Shown piece by piece: positions 32,246-41,735 of a stretch of DNA of 64,000 bases (the stretch's first letter is position 1; each line of letters begins with the position of its first letter). Location of the stretch: contig NZ_CP089981.1 in assembly GCF_021389975.1 (NCBI RefSeq), forward strand, positions 4,179,501-4,243,500, given 5' to 3'. This stretch comes from Fulvivirga ulvae. GTDB lineage: Bacteria; Bacteroidota; Bacteroidia; Cytophagales; Cyclobacteriaceae. The notes under the pieces are model-generated. The model was not told where the DNA came from. It saw only the letters and a list, made by a program, of their open reading frames with translations, and searched no databases. Position numbers and translations under genes: made by a program.

Positions 32246-33727
32246 TTACCTGTTTTTGAGTAGGGAAATGCCTTTTGCGAACAGAGCATTGATATCAGGT
32301 GAAATCTTTAAAAGCAATACAGGACCCATAAACAATATGATTGTAAGGGTGCTGAGCCAGGCAATATTAAGATAAAGGTTGGCCGAACTGGGTACATAGT
32401 ACATAATACCATAAGTGACAACTCCGAAAATTACAATGAGTATAAATTTGTAGTTATAGGGTTGTAATGAAAATTTTACATAGATAACTATATACTCAAT
32501 GACATTAAATAAACACATGGAAAGTACCGAGGCAAATGCAGCTCCTGAAATACCATATCTGGGTATAAATATGATGTTGGTGATCACCGTAAGGGCTAGT
32601 AGGGCCATAACAGCATAGGCATTGGCTTTATAAAACTTGGAGCTGCCAATGATGATTGTATTGGCACCGGTGGCCATTACGGAAAGGTGACTAAGGCCAA
32701 TGAAAATGATGACATATTTACCTGCCGCATAGTCTGGTGGTAGTATCAGGAAAATGTTTTCGAGGTTTACTATTAGGCCGAGGAATAGCAATAGGCCAAT
32801 AATAAACTGATTCAGGCAGCTTTTTTTATATACTTCATCTATTGTTTTCAGATCATTCTCCTTGTGGGCCTGGGCAATAACGGTGGAGCCAATGCGTAAA
32901 AAGGCCCTCGATGGTATAGAAACGAGTATGCCAAAATAAGAGGTTATGGCATATATTCCGGTAAGCGCTGTATTGGTATACTGATTGACCATAATGCTGT
33001 CAATATTGAGTATCGCAATATTTCCGAAGCCTGTAATAAGTCCAAAAAGAGCTACTTGTACCATTTGTCTGGCCATCGGTTTGTCGATGATGCTAAAGTC
33101 AGGTTTAAGGTGGAAGTGTTTATCCTTAACTAGAAGGATGAGTAGGATAACAGTAGGTAGTGAAAGTGCAACGCAGTAAAATATAACAAACCAGTGAAAA
33201 TTGATTATATCAAAGATATACAAGAGGATGAATACAAAAATGAAGGTTCTTTGTGCAAATTCTTTGAGAAATGCTCCTACAGTTGATTTAAATAAACCTC
33301 TATAAAATACGTCTAAGCTCCCAAAGAGTAATGTGAAGAATGTTAAGGGGATTATAAAATAGAGGTAGTCTACAAATAAAGGAGAGTCTGCTTTGTTGGA
33401 TTGGATCAACGTTGGGCTTAAGATCAGAAATACAGCCAGGAAAAGAATAAATCCTACGAGAAGTACAGAGAAAAGTAAAAATAACAGTCCATGGTTTTTC
33501 TTATCTTCATTTCTGAAAAACGGAAAAAATCTGATAGCAACAGCATTAATACCCAGGTTTGCAAATTGTGCAAATATGGTCGAGTATGACACTAGAAGTT
33601 TTAACAGACCATTTTCAGATGGAGTAAGGTATTTGGAAAATAATAATGCAGTGGTTATAAAACCTAAAACAACACCCATATAGGTGTAGGTAGTGGATAG
33701 AATAGATTGCCTTTTGATAACTCCCAT
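32246..33727 (-). CDS. Polysaccharide flippase, Wzx/MATE-like
   Basis: A 493-residue protein with 12-14 hydrophobic segments in the order typical of polysaccharide biosynthesis (RfbX/Wzx) exporters, starting VIKRQSILSTTYTYMGVVLGFITTALLFSKYLTPSENGLLKLL. Such proteins flip lipid-linked oligosaccharide repeat units across the inner membrane. It is divergent from the nonulosonic-acid operon and likely exports its product, though the pairing is by position. The stop lies close to a stretch without genes (32048-32245). Confidence 0.88.
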   Translation of the reverse strand: MGVIKRQSILSTTYTYMGVVLGFITTALLFSKYLTPSENGLLKLLVSYSTIFAQFANLGINAVAIRFFPFFRNEDKKNHGLLFLLFSVLLVGFILFLAVFLILSPTLIQSNKADSPLFVDYLYFIIPLTFFTLLFGSLDVFYRGLFKSTVGAFLKEFAQRTFIFVFILLYIFDIINFHWFVIFYCVALSLPTVILLILLVKDKHFHLKPDFSIIDKPMARQMVQVALFGLITGFGNIAILNIDSIMVNQYTNTALTGIYAITSYFGILVSIPSRAFLRIGSTVIAQAHKENDLKTIDEVYKKSCLNQFIIGLLLFLGLIVNLENIFLILPPDYAAGKYVIIFIGLSHLSVMATGANTIIIGSSKFYKANAYAVMALLALTVITNIIFIPRYGISGAAFASVLSMCLFNVIEYIVIYVKFSLQPYNYKFILIVIFGVVTYGIMYYVPSSANLYLNIAWLSTLTIILFMGPVLLLKISPDINALFAKGISLLKNR

Positions 33728-33866
33728 GCCTAGCTATTGATCCTCTCCTGAGTGTAACTGCTCTTCATCTGAATTTATATTTTACGCAAAACTATAAAAA
33801 GCGCTTGAATAAAGTTTATGGGTATGCCTCAACTTAGCATAACCGGCGATTTCTATAGATAATTTT

Positions 33867-33895
33867 TTGATAAACTTAGAATTGCAGTACTTTTG
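33867..33895 (+). promoter_or_regulatory. Promoter of the surface-glycan operon
   Basis: TTG at 33867-33869, 18-base spacer, TACTTTTG at 33888-33895, matching the Bacteroidota consensus. The first gene starts 22 bases later, so the leader is very short. It probably drives the overlapping genes up to 43520. Confidence 0.5.
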
Positions 33896-33917
33896 CCTGC
33901 TAATAATTTAGGGCTTC

Positions 33918-35246
33918 GTGAGTATAAATGAGAAACAAAAAAAGGTATTAGTGATTACTTATTACTGGCCACCCGCCGGTGGGATTAGTGTTTTAAGAAG
34001 CCTGAAAATTGTTAAGTATCTAAGGGATTTTGGTTGGGAACCCATAGTCTTTACCCATCAGAATCCTCAATATCCTTTAATTGATCATTCCAATTTTAAA
34101 GACATCCCCGATGATGTAACTGTTCTGAAAAAGGGTGCTATTGAGCCGTTTGAGTTGTTTAAGAAAATAACAGGGCGAAGGAAGGACGATTCTCTTCAAA
34201 ATATTCTTTATATAGGTGATAAGAAGCAGAGTTGGTCTGAGAAATTGGCTATTTGGTTGCGTGGTAACTTTTTTATTCCCGATGCCAGAGCACTATGGAT
34301 AGGCCCTTCTGTTAGATACCTGACAAAATACTTAAAAGAAAACCCTGTAGATGCAATATTTTCTGACGGTCCTCCCCACACCAATACGCTAATTGCCTGT
34401 AGAGTGTCGAAAATAACTAATATACCATGGCTCGCCGATTTTCAGGATCCCTGGACCCAGGTAGATTATTACAAAGATTTTATGATCTCAAAATGGGCAG
34501 ATCGGTGGCATAAGAAACTTGAACAGGAGTGTTTCAGACAGTCTGATAAGATTACCATTGTTACGGAAAGCTGGAAGCGCGACCTGGAGAGCATCGGGGC
34601 TAATAATGTTTCGGTTATTCCCTGGGGATACGATGAGGAGGATTATGTTGGTATAGAAAGGAAACTGTCAGAAAAGTTTACTATTTCCCACACGGGCATC
34701 TTAGGCGTTGACCGGATATCCGAGCCTCTTTTTAAAGCCCTAAGTGATTTATGCGATGAGGTTCCAGGCTTTCGCGATAATTTGCAGGTAAAGTTGATAG
34801 GGGCAGTTGACTATCATCTGCAAGAAATAGTAAACAGTTATGGACTGGATGGAGCTGTCGAAATTATGAAGCATATACCCAGGAAACAGGTCTTATCAGA
34901 AATTTTCAATAGCCAGGTCTTACTATTGCTGATTAATAAATCTCATAATGCCAAGGGGCGCATGCCTGCAAAGCTGTTTGAGTATCTAAGAGCGGCAAGG
35001 CCAATACTCTGTTTGGGTGATACTGATTCAGATTGTTCAAAAATTCTTTCGACCACCAATAGTGGTGTTACATACGGCTATGACGATTATAATGGTTTGA
35101 AAAAAGCACTTAAGGATTATTATACCCGGTTTTTGCAGAGAGAGCTGGAAATTGATCAGAAGAATATAGGAGACTTCTCGATCAGGAAATTGACAGGAAC
35201 CATCGCAGGGTACCTGGAAGAAATAAGCAGGAGAGAAAATGACTAA
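33918..35246 (+). CDS. Glycosyltransferase (GT4-like)
   Basis: This 442-residue GT-B protein begins KKVLVITYYWPPAGGISVLRSLKIVKYLRDFGWEPIVFT, a nucleotide-sugar transferase N-domain with the glycine-rich acceptor loop. The C-domain contains FTISHTGILGVDR and GRMPAKLFEYLRAARPILCLGD, the donor-binding E-x7-E-like region of GT4 enzymes. It starts at GTG and overlaps the next gene by eight bases. It probably adds a sugar to the glycan built by this operon; donor and acceptor are unknown. Confidence 0.87.
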   Translation: MSINEKQKKVLVITYYWPPAGGISVLRSLKIVKYLRDFGWEPIVFTHQNPQYPLIDHSNFKDIPDDVTVLKKGAIEPFELFKKITGRRKDDSLQNILYIGDKKQSWSEKLAIWLRGNFFIPDARALWIGPSVRYLTKYLKENPVDAIFSDGPPHTNTLIACRVSKITNIPWLADFQDPWTQVDYYKDFMISKWADRWHKKLEQECFRQSDKITIVTESWKRDLESIGANNVSVIPWGYDEEDYVGIERKLSEKFTISHTGILGVDRISEPLFKALSDLCDEVPGFRDNLQVKLIGAVDYHLQEIVNSYGLDGAVEIMKHIPRKQVLSEIFNSQVLLLLINKSHNAKGRMPAKLFEYLRAARPILCLGDTDSDCSKILSTTNSGVTYGYDDYNGLKKALKDYYTRFLQRELEIDQKNIGDFSIRKLTGTIAGYLEEISRREND

Positions 35247-36642
35247 GAAAACAAATGTCCTTTGTTTTATAGATAATCCCAGAGGCAGGGATTTCGAAAT
35301 AGTGGTGCTTCTTGCAATTTTCATTGAAAAATATTTGAATTGTAAGGTTGAGTTCTTCCTTAAATGGGACATTCATCAGATTTATAAGAAAAAGCCGGAT
35401 ATCGTACTTACCCCAAACGCTATTGGATCTCACTACTATTATGAAATAACAAAATATGCGGCTGAAAGCGGGATTAAGGTGTTTTCCCTTATCTCAGAAG
35501 GTAATTTCAGGACGAATGGTACCTTTAACTATTGGGGATACAATAAGAATAATATATTTTATCAGGATTACATTTGCCATTGGTCTCAAAGGACTTTGGA
35601 TTTTTTGGTGAGTGAGTTGCCAGAATATAAAGATAAAATGGTGCTAACTGGCGCTACCGGTTTTGATCGTTACAAGATTTATGAGTTTCAGAAGAGGGAG
35701 ACTATACTGCGGAAGTATGGAAAAGAAAAGTATAAGAAAGTGATAACTTATGCTGCCTGGAGCTTTGGTAAATTGTTCAATGAGCAAGGCCGGAAGGAGA
35801 TACAGTATATGAATGCTCCCGGCAAACCTGACAGGGCCAAGTGGATGGAAGAGCAAATGTATGAGGTTGAAGGTGTATTAGAGCGCGTAATTACAGAGAA
35901 TCCTGACATTTTATTTTTCCTGAAAAGACACCCTAGCGCCCGTAATCCGTCCGTTACAGGGGAGGAAATGAATGAGATCATCAGGTTGAGCAAATATGAA
36001 AATGTAATCTATATTAAGGAAAGGGAAGAAATCCATGACCTGATTGCCATCTCAGACCTCTGGTTAGGTTTTGAAACTACTACGGCACTTGAAGCATGGT
36101 GTATGCATGATCGCCCGACTATTCTCATTAATTCTAATACCGATTTTATTAGAGATGAGCTTTATAAAGGATCTGTTATCGCGGCTGATTACAGCGAATT
36201 ACAGTCTTTTGTGGACGAGTTTTATACTACTGGCAGAGTTAAAGCTTTTGACATTGTAGAAAAGAAACAAGAAAGGAACAGGTTAATGGCAAGTATAATA
36301 GGTTTTGATGATGGGTTGAACCACTTAAGGGCTGCTTTTTATTTTAATAAGACATTAACCAGACCGGAATCTAAAATAAAAATAAAAATCAACTTAATTT
36401 ACCTTTTCAGGCACCTGTTAACGAGGCTGGGAAAACTTACATATAATAAAGACCTCTTTTTAAAACTGCCTAAATTTAAAAAGTCCGTTTGGGTATTTGA
36501 AAGGTTAGATATGTCAGAAGCTTATTTGGCAAAGAAAAGATATGAAAAATATGTCGATGACTTTTACGAAAAAAAACACTTACATTCATTGTCTGATTTT
36601 GAACTGCTTTGGACAAATATAATAACTCAAAAGAATGAATGA
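35239..36642 (+). CDS. Surface carbohydrate biosynthesis protein
   Basis: A 467-residue soluble protein: TNVLCFIDNPRGRDFEIVVLLAIFIEKYL, then FSLISEGNFRTNGTFNYWGYNKNN, MVLTGATGFDRYKIYEF, and LWLGFETTTALEAWCMHDRPTILINSNTDFIRD. The last segment is a GT-B-like donor-site pattern, and the whole resembles the surface-carbohydrate biosynthesis protein family found in polysaccharide loci. I would treat it as a glycosyltransferase-like protein of unknown specificity. It overlaps both neighbours by eight bases. Confidence 0.68.
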   Translation: MTKKTNVLCFIDNPRGRDFEIVVLLAIFIEKYLNCKVEFFLKWDIHQIYKKKPDIVLTPNAIGSHYYYEITKYAAESGIKVFSLISEGNFRTNGTFNYWGYNKNNIFYQDYICHWSQRTLDFLVSELPEYKDKMVLTGATGFDRYKIYEFQKRETILRKYGKEKYKKVITYAAWSFGKLFNEQGRKEIQYMNAPGKPDRAKWMEEQMYEVEGVLERVITENPDILFFLKRHPSARNPSVTGEEMNEIIRLSKYENVIYIKEREEIHDLIAISDLWLGFETTTALEAWCMHDRPTILINSNTDFIRDELYKGSVIAADYSELQSFVDEFYTTGRVKAFDIVEKKQERNRLMASIIGFDDGLNHLRAAFYFNKTLTRPESKIKIKINLIYLFRHLLTRLGKLTYNKDLFLKLPKFKKSVWVFERLDMSEAYLAKKRYEKYVDDFYEKKHLHSLSDFELLWTNIITQKNE

Positions 36643-37660
36643 ATTTTTGAAAAACAAATCAATATTAATAACAGGAGGGACAGGTTCTTTTGGGAAGAAG
36701 TTTGTAGAGACCCTTGTTTCAAGGTATCCCGAAGTTAAGCGAATAGTAATCTATTCACGTGATGAATTGAAGCAATACGAGATGTCCCAATATTTAAACA
36801 AATCCCATCATGCAGGGCTCCGTTATTTTATTGGTGATGTTCGAGATGCTGAGAGACTGAAAAGAGCATGCGAGGATGTGGATATAATTATTCATGCTGC
36901 AGCCTTAAAGCAGGTTCCTACTGCTGAGTATAATCCCATGGAATGCATAAAAACCAATGTAATGGGGGCAGAAAATGTTATAAATGCCGCATTGGATTGT
37001 GGAGTGGAAAATGTTGTAGCCTTGTCAACAGATAAAGCCGCCGCCCCCATCAATCTCTATGGTGCTACTAAGCTTTGCTCTGATAAGTTGTTTGTATCTG
37101 CCAATAACGTGAAAGGCAGTAGAGATATATCGTTTTCAGTAGTTAGGTATGGAAACGTTATGGGATCGAGGGGTTCCGTAATTCCGTTTTTTCTCGGCAA
37201 AAGATCAGAAGGAGTACTCCCTGTTACTCACGATCAGATGACCCGATTTAACATAAGCCTCGAAGAGGGAGTTGAACTTGTGCTGTTTGCTCTTCAAAAC
37301 TCTTTAGGAGGAGAAATATTTGTGCCTAAATTGCCGTCATATAATATTATGGATCTGGCGGAAGCTATAGGGCCGGAATGTGAAAAGAAGATAACGGGAA
37401 TACGTCCGGGAGAAAAGTTGCACGAAGATATGATTACAGAGAGTGATGCATTAAACACTCTGGAGCTTGAAAAGTATTTCATTATACATCCGACCACGAA
37501 TAAATGGAATAGCATCAGGGAAGAGCTTCTGAACTCAGGCAAAGCCCGTGCGGTGGCACATAACTTTAGTTACAATTCAGGGAAAAACGATACTTTCCTG
37601 GCTGTTGATGAGATTCGATCACTGATAAAACGACACCTGGATCCAGCATTCAACGCATGA
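36635..37660 (+). CDS. pseB: UDP-N-acetylglucosamine 4,6-dehydratase (inverting), PseB
   Basis: PseB converts UDP-GlcNAc to the 4-keto-6-deoxy-L-altro sugar, the first step to pseudaminic acid. This 341-residue short-chain dehydrogenase has the NAD-binding ILITGGTGSFGKKFVETL, HAAALKQVPTAEYNPMECIKTN, the catalytic-region STDKAAAPINLYGATKLCSDKL with Tyr-x3-Lys, and VVRYGNVMGSRGSVIPFF. These fit PseB/FlaA1 type. It overlaps the next gene, pseC, by four bases. Confidence 0.95.
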   Translation: MNEFLKNKSILITGGTGSFGKKFVETLVSRYPEVKRIVIYSRDELKQYEMSQYLNKSHHAGLRYFIGDVRDAERLKRACEDVDIIIHAAALKQVPTAEYNPMECIKTNVMGAENVINAALDCGVENVVALSTDKAAAPINLYGATKLCSDKLFVSANNVKGSRDISFSVVRYGNVMGSRGSVIPFFLGKRSEGVLPVTHDQMTRFNISLEEGVELVLFALQNSLGGEIFVPKLPSYNIMDLAEAIGPECEKKITGIRPGEKLHEDMITESDALNTLELEKYFIIHPTTNKWNSIREELLNSGKARAVAHNFSYNSGKNDTFLAVDEIRSLIKRHLDPAFNA

Positions 37661-38283
37661 AAAAATTTAATATTCCATATGGAAAGCAGCAAATAACCCA
37701 GGAGGATGCCGATGCCGTACTGGAAACGCTGTATTCAGATTTTCTTACCCAAGGCCCCAAGGTGGAGGAGTTTGAGCATAATTTTGCATCTTATACAGGT
37801 TCAAAGTTTGCTGTAGCTGTAGCCAACGGAACAGCAGCTCTTCATCTCGCCTGTTTAAGCTTGGGAGTTAACGAACAAAGTAACGTTATCACAACGCCTA
37901 TTACCTTTGTAGCTTCAGCTAATGCTGTTAAATTTTGTGGAGGTAACGTTTATCTATCTGACATAGATGCTAATACCGGACTTTTGGATCTGAATAAATT
38001 AGAGAATTTGCTAAAATCTAAAACTAAGGGGTTTTTTCAAGGCGTAATTCCGGTGGATTTTGCAGGTGGTACTGTAAATACAGAGGAACTAAGGACTTTG
38101 GCAGATAAGTATGGTATTTGGATACTTGAAGATGCCTGTCATGCCATAGGAGGTTTTTTTTATGACTCCCATAATAAAAGGCAGATTTGTGGAAGTGGGA
38201 TTTTCTCCGATTTAACCGTTTTTTCCTTTCATCCGGTAAAGCATATCGCATGTGGAGAGGGGGGGGATGATAACTACCAATGA
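37657..38283 (+). CDS. pseC: PseC aminotransferase, N-terminal fragment (frameshifted)
   Basis: Amino-terminal 208 codons of the PLP-dependent UDP-4-amino-4,6-dideoxy-N-acetyl-L-altrosamine transaminase. It reads IPYGKQQITQEDADAVLETLYSDFLTQGP, AVANGTAALHLACLSLGV, DACHAIGGFFYDSHNK and FSFHPVKHIACGEGG, where HPVKHIACGEGG includes the PLP lysine. After that the frame shifts at an eight-G run and stops within five codons. The remainder continues in the next entry. With seven G the full protein would have 384 residues, the normal size. Confidence 0.9.
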   Translation: MKKFNIPYGKQQITQEDADAVLETLYSDFLTQGPKVEEFEHNFASYTGSKFAVAVANGTAALHLACLSLGVNEQSNVITTPITFVASANAVKFCGGNVYLSDIDANTGLLDLNKLENLLKSKTKGFFQGVIPVDFAGGTVNTEELRTLADKYGIWILEDACHAIGGFFYDSHNKRQICGSGIFSDLTVFSFHPVKHIACGEGGDDNYQ

Positions 38284-38812
38284 TGAATCCTTGTATTCAA
38301 GACTCAAACTCCTTAGAACACATGGTATTACCAAGTCTGCCCATGAGCTTGAGGAAAACCATGGGGGCTGGTACTATGAAATGCAGGAGCTTGGTTATAA
38401 TTACCGGTTAACTGATATTCAGGCGGCCTTAGGCGTCTCTCAGATGAAAAGAATAGATGAAAACTTAAATCAGAGAAGAAAGATAGCATCAAAGTATAAC
38501 GAAGCTTTTAAAAACACTGATATACAACCACTTTTACAGAAAGAAGGCCATGCATATCACCTGTATGTAATAAAAACAGGGGATAGAAAGGGATTGTATG
38601 AACACCTTAGAAAGCAGGATATTTTTTCTCAGGTACATTATATACCGGTTCATTATCAGCCTTATTATAAAAAGCAGGGCTTTAAGGTTGGCGATTTCCC
38701 AGAGGCAGAACGCTATTATGAGCAATGCCTGAGTTTGCCTATGTATCATTCCCTGACTGATGAAGAGCAGGATTACGTGATCCGGGAAGTGTTAAATTAT
38801 GTTTCCAAATGA
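38252..38812 (+). CDS. pseC: PseC aminotransferase, C-terminal fragment (frameshifted)
   Basis: Carboxyl-terminal 180 or so codons of pseC: MITTNDESLYSRLKLLRTHGITKSA, YYEMQELGYNYRLTDIQAALGVSQMKRID, and the substrate-side VHYIPVHYQPYYKKQGFKVGDFPEAERYYEQCLSLPMYHSLT. These are standard DegT/DnrJ/StrS C-domain features. The GTG start given by the shifted frame is artificial; the true frame joins at the G-run. It overlaps the next gene by ATGA. Confidence 0.88.
   Translation: MERGGMITTNDESLYSRLKLLRTHGITKSAHELEENHGGWYYEMQELGYNYRLTDIQAALGVSQMKRIDENLNQRRKIASKYNEAFKNTDIQPLLQKEGHAYHLYVIKTGDRKGLYEHLRKQDIFSQVHYIPVHYQPYYKKQGFKVGDFPEAERYYEQCLSLPMYHSLTDEEQDYVIREVLNYVSK
38259..38266. other. Eight-G homopolymer at the pseC frame break
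   Basis: Eight G in a row. Deleting one gives HIACGEGGMITTNDESLYSRL, the expected DegT-family continuation, and 37657-38812 becomes 1155 bases, exactly 385 codons. The change is a one-base excess, the same direction as at 18640-18646. Confidence 0.85.
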
Positions 38813-39648
38813 AGATAGGAGCTATTGTACAAGCAAGAATGTCATCTTCAAGATTACCTGGAAAGGTAATGAAAGAACTCCCCTTTAATTCAGGTATACC
38901 AAGTATAGAGCAGGTTTTAAGGAGGGTTTCTGCAGCAGAAAAAATCGATGAAGTAATCCTGGCTACATCAGATGATGAGAGTGATGACGAATTAGCCTCT
39001 CTTGTGGAAAGCCGGGGTTATCATGTTTACAGAGGGAGTCTGGGAAACGTGCTTGAACGATATTATTTAGCGGCTACAAAATACAGCCTTGATATAGTAG
39101 TAAGGATAACAGGGGATTGTCCGTGTATCGACCCTGATGTCATTGATATGGTTGTCGACCGGCATATTTTAAATCATGCAGATTTTACTTCAAGTGCCAT
39201 CGTACGCACATTTCCGATAGGTATAGATGTTGGCGTTATGAATTATACTGCCCTGACAAAGGCATTTGATAATGCCCAACATGACTACGAAAGGGAGCAC
39301 GTAACCCCGTATTTTTATAAAACTAAGCCGGATGAATTTAATGTGCAGGTCGTGAAAGCTGAGGAAAATCGTATCCATCCGGAGATCAGGCTAACTTTGG
39401 ATACTCCTGAAGACTATAACCTGCTTTGTTGCGTTTTTGATTATTTATACCAGGAGAATAACCTCTTTGGAGTTGATCAGGCTATAACACTATTTGAACA
39501 AAAGCCGTGGTTGAAAAATATTAATGAGAAGGTTTCGCAGAAAAGGGTTCATAACAACCTGGAAGGCGAGGTAGAGGACGTTCTTCAATATTGTGAGCAT
39601 CAGGGCTTAAACAGGATGAGTGAATACATCAAGAACAATCTGCTTTGA
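38809..39648 (+). CDS. SpsF-type cytidylyltransferase (PseF candidate)
   Basis: A 279-residue nucleotidyltransferase starting KIGAIVQARMSSSRLPGKVMKELPF, the SpsF/NeuA-like nucleotide-binding loop, with VVRITGDCPCIDPDVIDMVVDRH and RLTLDTPEDYNLLCCVFDYLY. SpsF proteins belong to the cytidylyltransferase superfamily; in this operon the natural job is activation of the nonulosonic acid to its CMP form, normally done by PseF. It is not the classic NeuA/PseF sequence type, so the role is inferred. It overlaps pseG by four bases. Confidence 0.82.
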   Translation: MKIGAIVQARMSSSRLPGKVMKELPFNSGIPSIEQVLRRVSAAEKIDEVILATSDDESDDELASLVESRGYHVYRGSLGNVLERYYLAATKYSLDIVVRITGDCPCIDPDVIDMVVDRHILNHADFTSSAIVRTFPIGIDVGVMNYTALTKAFDNAQHDYEREHVTPYFYKTKPDEFNVQVVKAEENRIHPEIRLTLDTPEDYNLLCCVFDYLYQENNLFGVDQAITLFEQKPWLKNINEKVSQKRVHNNLEGEVEDVLQYCEHQGLNRMSEYIKNNLL

Positions 39649-40706
39649 AGAACAATAGCTATGACATTTTTATACGCGCTGATGCCAATCCGCAAATAGG
39701 AACAGGGCATATAAAAAGATGCTTGGTTTTGGCAGATTTTCTTCGGGAAGAAGGCTACAATGTAGTTTTTGTAACCCACAACTCATCATCTGAAATGGTT
39801 ACTGAGGTTAATAATCAAGGTTTTGACACGATAAATCAGCGAGATGAAGCTTCCGGAATAAAGGATATACTTGAAGTAATTAACAAATATGGAGCGCAAA
39901 AAAGGTTGTTAATCACTGATGGCGATGACGAAGAATTTTATTCATCACAATATCAACAATCTGTGATTAATAGTGGTACATATTTAATGACTATAACATT
40001 CAGCAATTATGGCCATTTTTACTCCAACATTATTCACAATCAAAACCCTTTGTCATTGGAACAGGAATACTCCAGAGAGGGGTATAGCACTTTGCTTCGG
40101 GGTACTGAATATGTTATTTTGAAAAGGGAGTATTTAAATTTGCGGAGTAGCCCTACTCAAGAAACACTTCCATACACCATATTGCTGTCGTTTGGAGGAG
40201 CAGACAAAAACGACCTGACAGGTCTGGTTGTTGATGAATTAAGATCTTTTTGCAAAGCCATTAAAAAATTGATCATAGTTGTAGGTTCTCTGTATACAAA
40301 TTTAGACAGTTTGAAAAAAATGCTTTCAAAATATCCTATACCTGTGCAGTTGTTTATCAACACCAGCAGAATGGCAGATTTGATGAATAAAGCAGACTTT
40401 GCCATTACTTCTGCAGGGTTAAGTACCTGGGAGCTGTCATGTCTTGGGATACCTGATGTTGTTATTTCATCATCAGAGAGAGAAAAGATTTCCGCCGAAT
40501 ACCTGAGCAAAAAAGGGTATATCGAATACGTATCACATTTTGATGATCGTAACCTGAAAAGTAGGATACGAGAGACAGTGAGTAAATTAATCGATAAGCC
40601 TGAGCATCTGCATAGTCTTTCTCAAAAATGCTTTCAATTGGTAGATGGAAGGGGAGTAAAAAGGGTAATGACCAATATTAATCAATTACTTAAGAAAGAT
40701 GAGTAG
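39645..40706 (+). CDS. pseG: UDP-2,4-diacetamido-2,4,6-trideoxy-beta-L-altropyranose hydrolase, PseG
   Basis: PseG removes UDP from the fourth intermediate of pseudaminic acid synthesis. The 353-residue GT-B-like protein starts at TTG overlapping the previous stop and shows IFIRADANPQIGTGHIKRCLVLADFLRE, PYTILLSFGGADKNDL and ADFAITSAGLSTWELSCLGIPDVVIS, the MurG-like motifs of PseG. Length fits PseG alone; no PseH acetyltransferase domain is fused. It overlaps the sulfotransferase gene by eight bases. Confidence 0.9.
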   Translation: MKNNSYDIFIRADANPQIGTGHIKRCLVLADFLREEGYNVVFVTHNSSSEMVTEVNNQGFDTINQRDEASGIKDILEVINKYGAQKRLLITDGDDEEFYSSQYQQSVINSGTYLMTITFSNYGHFYSNIIHNQNPLSLEQEYSREGYSTLLRGTEYVILKREYLNLRSSPTQETLPYTILLSFGGADKNDLTGLVVDELRSFCKAIKKLIIVVGSLYTNLDSLKKMLSKYPIPVQLFINTSRMADLMNKADFAITSAGLSTWELSCLGIPDVVISSSEREKISAEYLSKKGYIEYVSHFDDRNLKSRIRETVSKLIDKPEHLHSLSQKCFQLVDGRGVKRVMTNINQLLKKDE

Positions 40707-41673
40707 CAGACAAGATAACAAGAGACTGGATGAATATAAAAAGGATGACATAGCAGAGTCAGCAATGGAAGCTGCCAATCAGAGATTGCAAGATTTGCAC
40801 CTTATGATTTCTGAAACCTACAATACACCCAAATACCCAGTAATATTCATAGTTGGAGCCCAGCGATCCGGGACCACGCTTTTAATGCAAAGCATGGTCA
40901 ATTATTTCAGGTTATTTTATGCTAATAATTTGATTGCGCGATTTTATAAGGCTCCTTATGTAGGAGCTTATTTGTATAAATCACTTTTCAAAAGCTTAGA
41001 TACCCTTGAAGTAGGCTATTCATCTGACTTAGGTTACACGGAAAGTATCCATGGTCCCCACGAGTTTGGCTACTTTTGGCGAAGGTGGTTCCCTTATGAG
41101 GCCTACGATAAAAACTTTACAGAGGAGGCATTTGCTCCAGGGGCACTGGCTCACGAACTCGCAACTTTAGAAGCTGTATATGGAGTACCTCTTGTTTTTA
41201 AAAATATCACCATATGCGATTTTAATATTGAGCGATTAGCAAGAGAGTTACCGACAGCATTGTTTATTAATATTGAGAGAGACTCAATCTATTGTATGCA
41301 ATCGACCTACCTGTCACGATTAAAAATGTATGGATCGGATAAAGAGTGGATAGGAGTTAAGCCTCCTGAATACCCGAAACTAAAGGAAATGCTGGTTTTT
41401 GACCAGATTGCAGGACAGCTTCACTATACTAAAGAGTATATTGATGCTTCCTTAAAGAAAATCTCTCCTGAGAGATTTGTTGAGGTTAAGTATGAGCATT
41501 TTGTAGAAAACCCAGCTGAGGTAATGCAGAGTATTTTTGAGATGGTGCGAAGTAATGGATTTAAAATTGAAAAAAGAGATAGAATTATGCCTCCTATATC
41601 ATCAACAAATAGCAGAAAGTTGAGTGACGCAGATTTTGAAAAAATAGCTAAGGCGCTAAGGAAATATAGTTAG
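40699..41673 (+). CDS. Sulfotransferase family protein
   Basis: A 324-residue cytoplasmic protein with the PAPS 5'-phosphosulfate-binding motif FIVGAQRSGTTLLMQSM at about residues 49-65 and the 3'-phosphate-binding region ALFINIERDSIYCMQSTYLSRL. A C-terminal VEVKYEHFVENPAEVMQSIFEMV matches the Sulfotransfer_3 pattern. In this operon it may sulfate a sugar of the glycan or its lipid or protein carrier. The acceptor is unknown. It overlaps pseG and is followed by a 62-base gap. Confidence 0.85.
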   Translation: MSSRQDNKRLDEYKKDDIAESAMEAANQRLQDLHLMISETYNTPKYPVIFIVGAQRSGTTLLMQSMVNYFRLFYANNLIARFYKAPYVGAYLYKSLFKSLDTLEVGYSSDLGYTESIHGPHEFGYFWRRWFPYEAYDKNFTEEAFAPGALAHELATLEAVYGVPLVFKNITICDFNIERLARELPTALFINIERDSIYCMQSTYLSRLKMYGSDKEWIGVKPPEYPKLKEMLVFDQIAGQLHYTKEYIDASLKKISPERFVEVKYEHFVENPAEVMQSIFEMVRSNGFKIEKRDRIMPPISSTNSRKLSDADFEKIAKALRKYS

Positions 41674-41735
41674 TCAAAGACATCACTACTAGCCGCTTCA
41701 AACCAAAAATATAGTTCAAAGTTAAAAATTATTGT

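Noticed and set aside
32136..32375. A 79-codon plus-strand frame near the flippase gene end
   Set aside because: Its second half is antisense to the flippase gene and the protein has no recognisable features.
37657..38812. Programmed ribosomal frameshifting in pseC
   Set aside because: No slippery heptamer with a clear downstream structure is seen, and the family is normally a single frame; homopolymer change is simpler.
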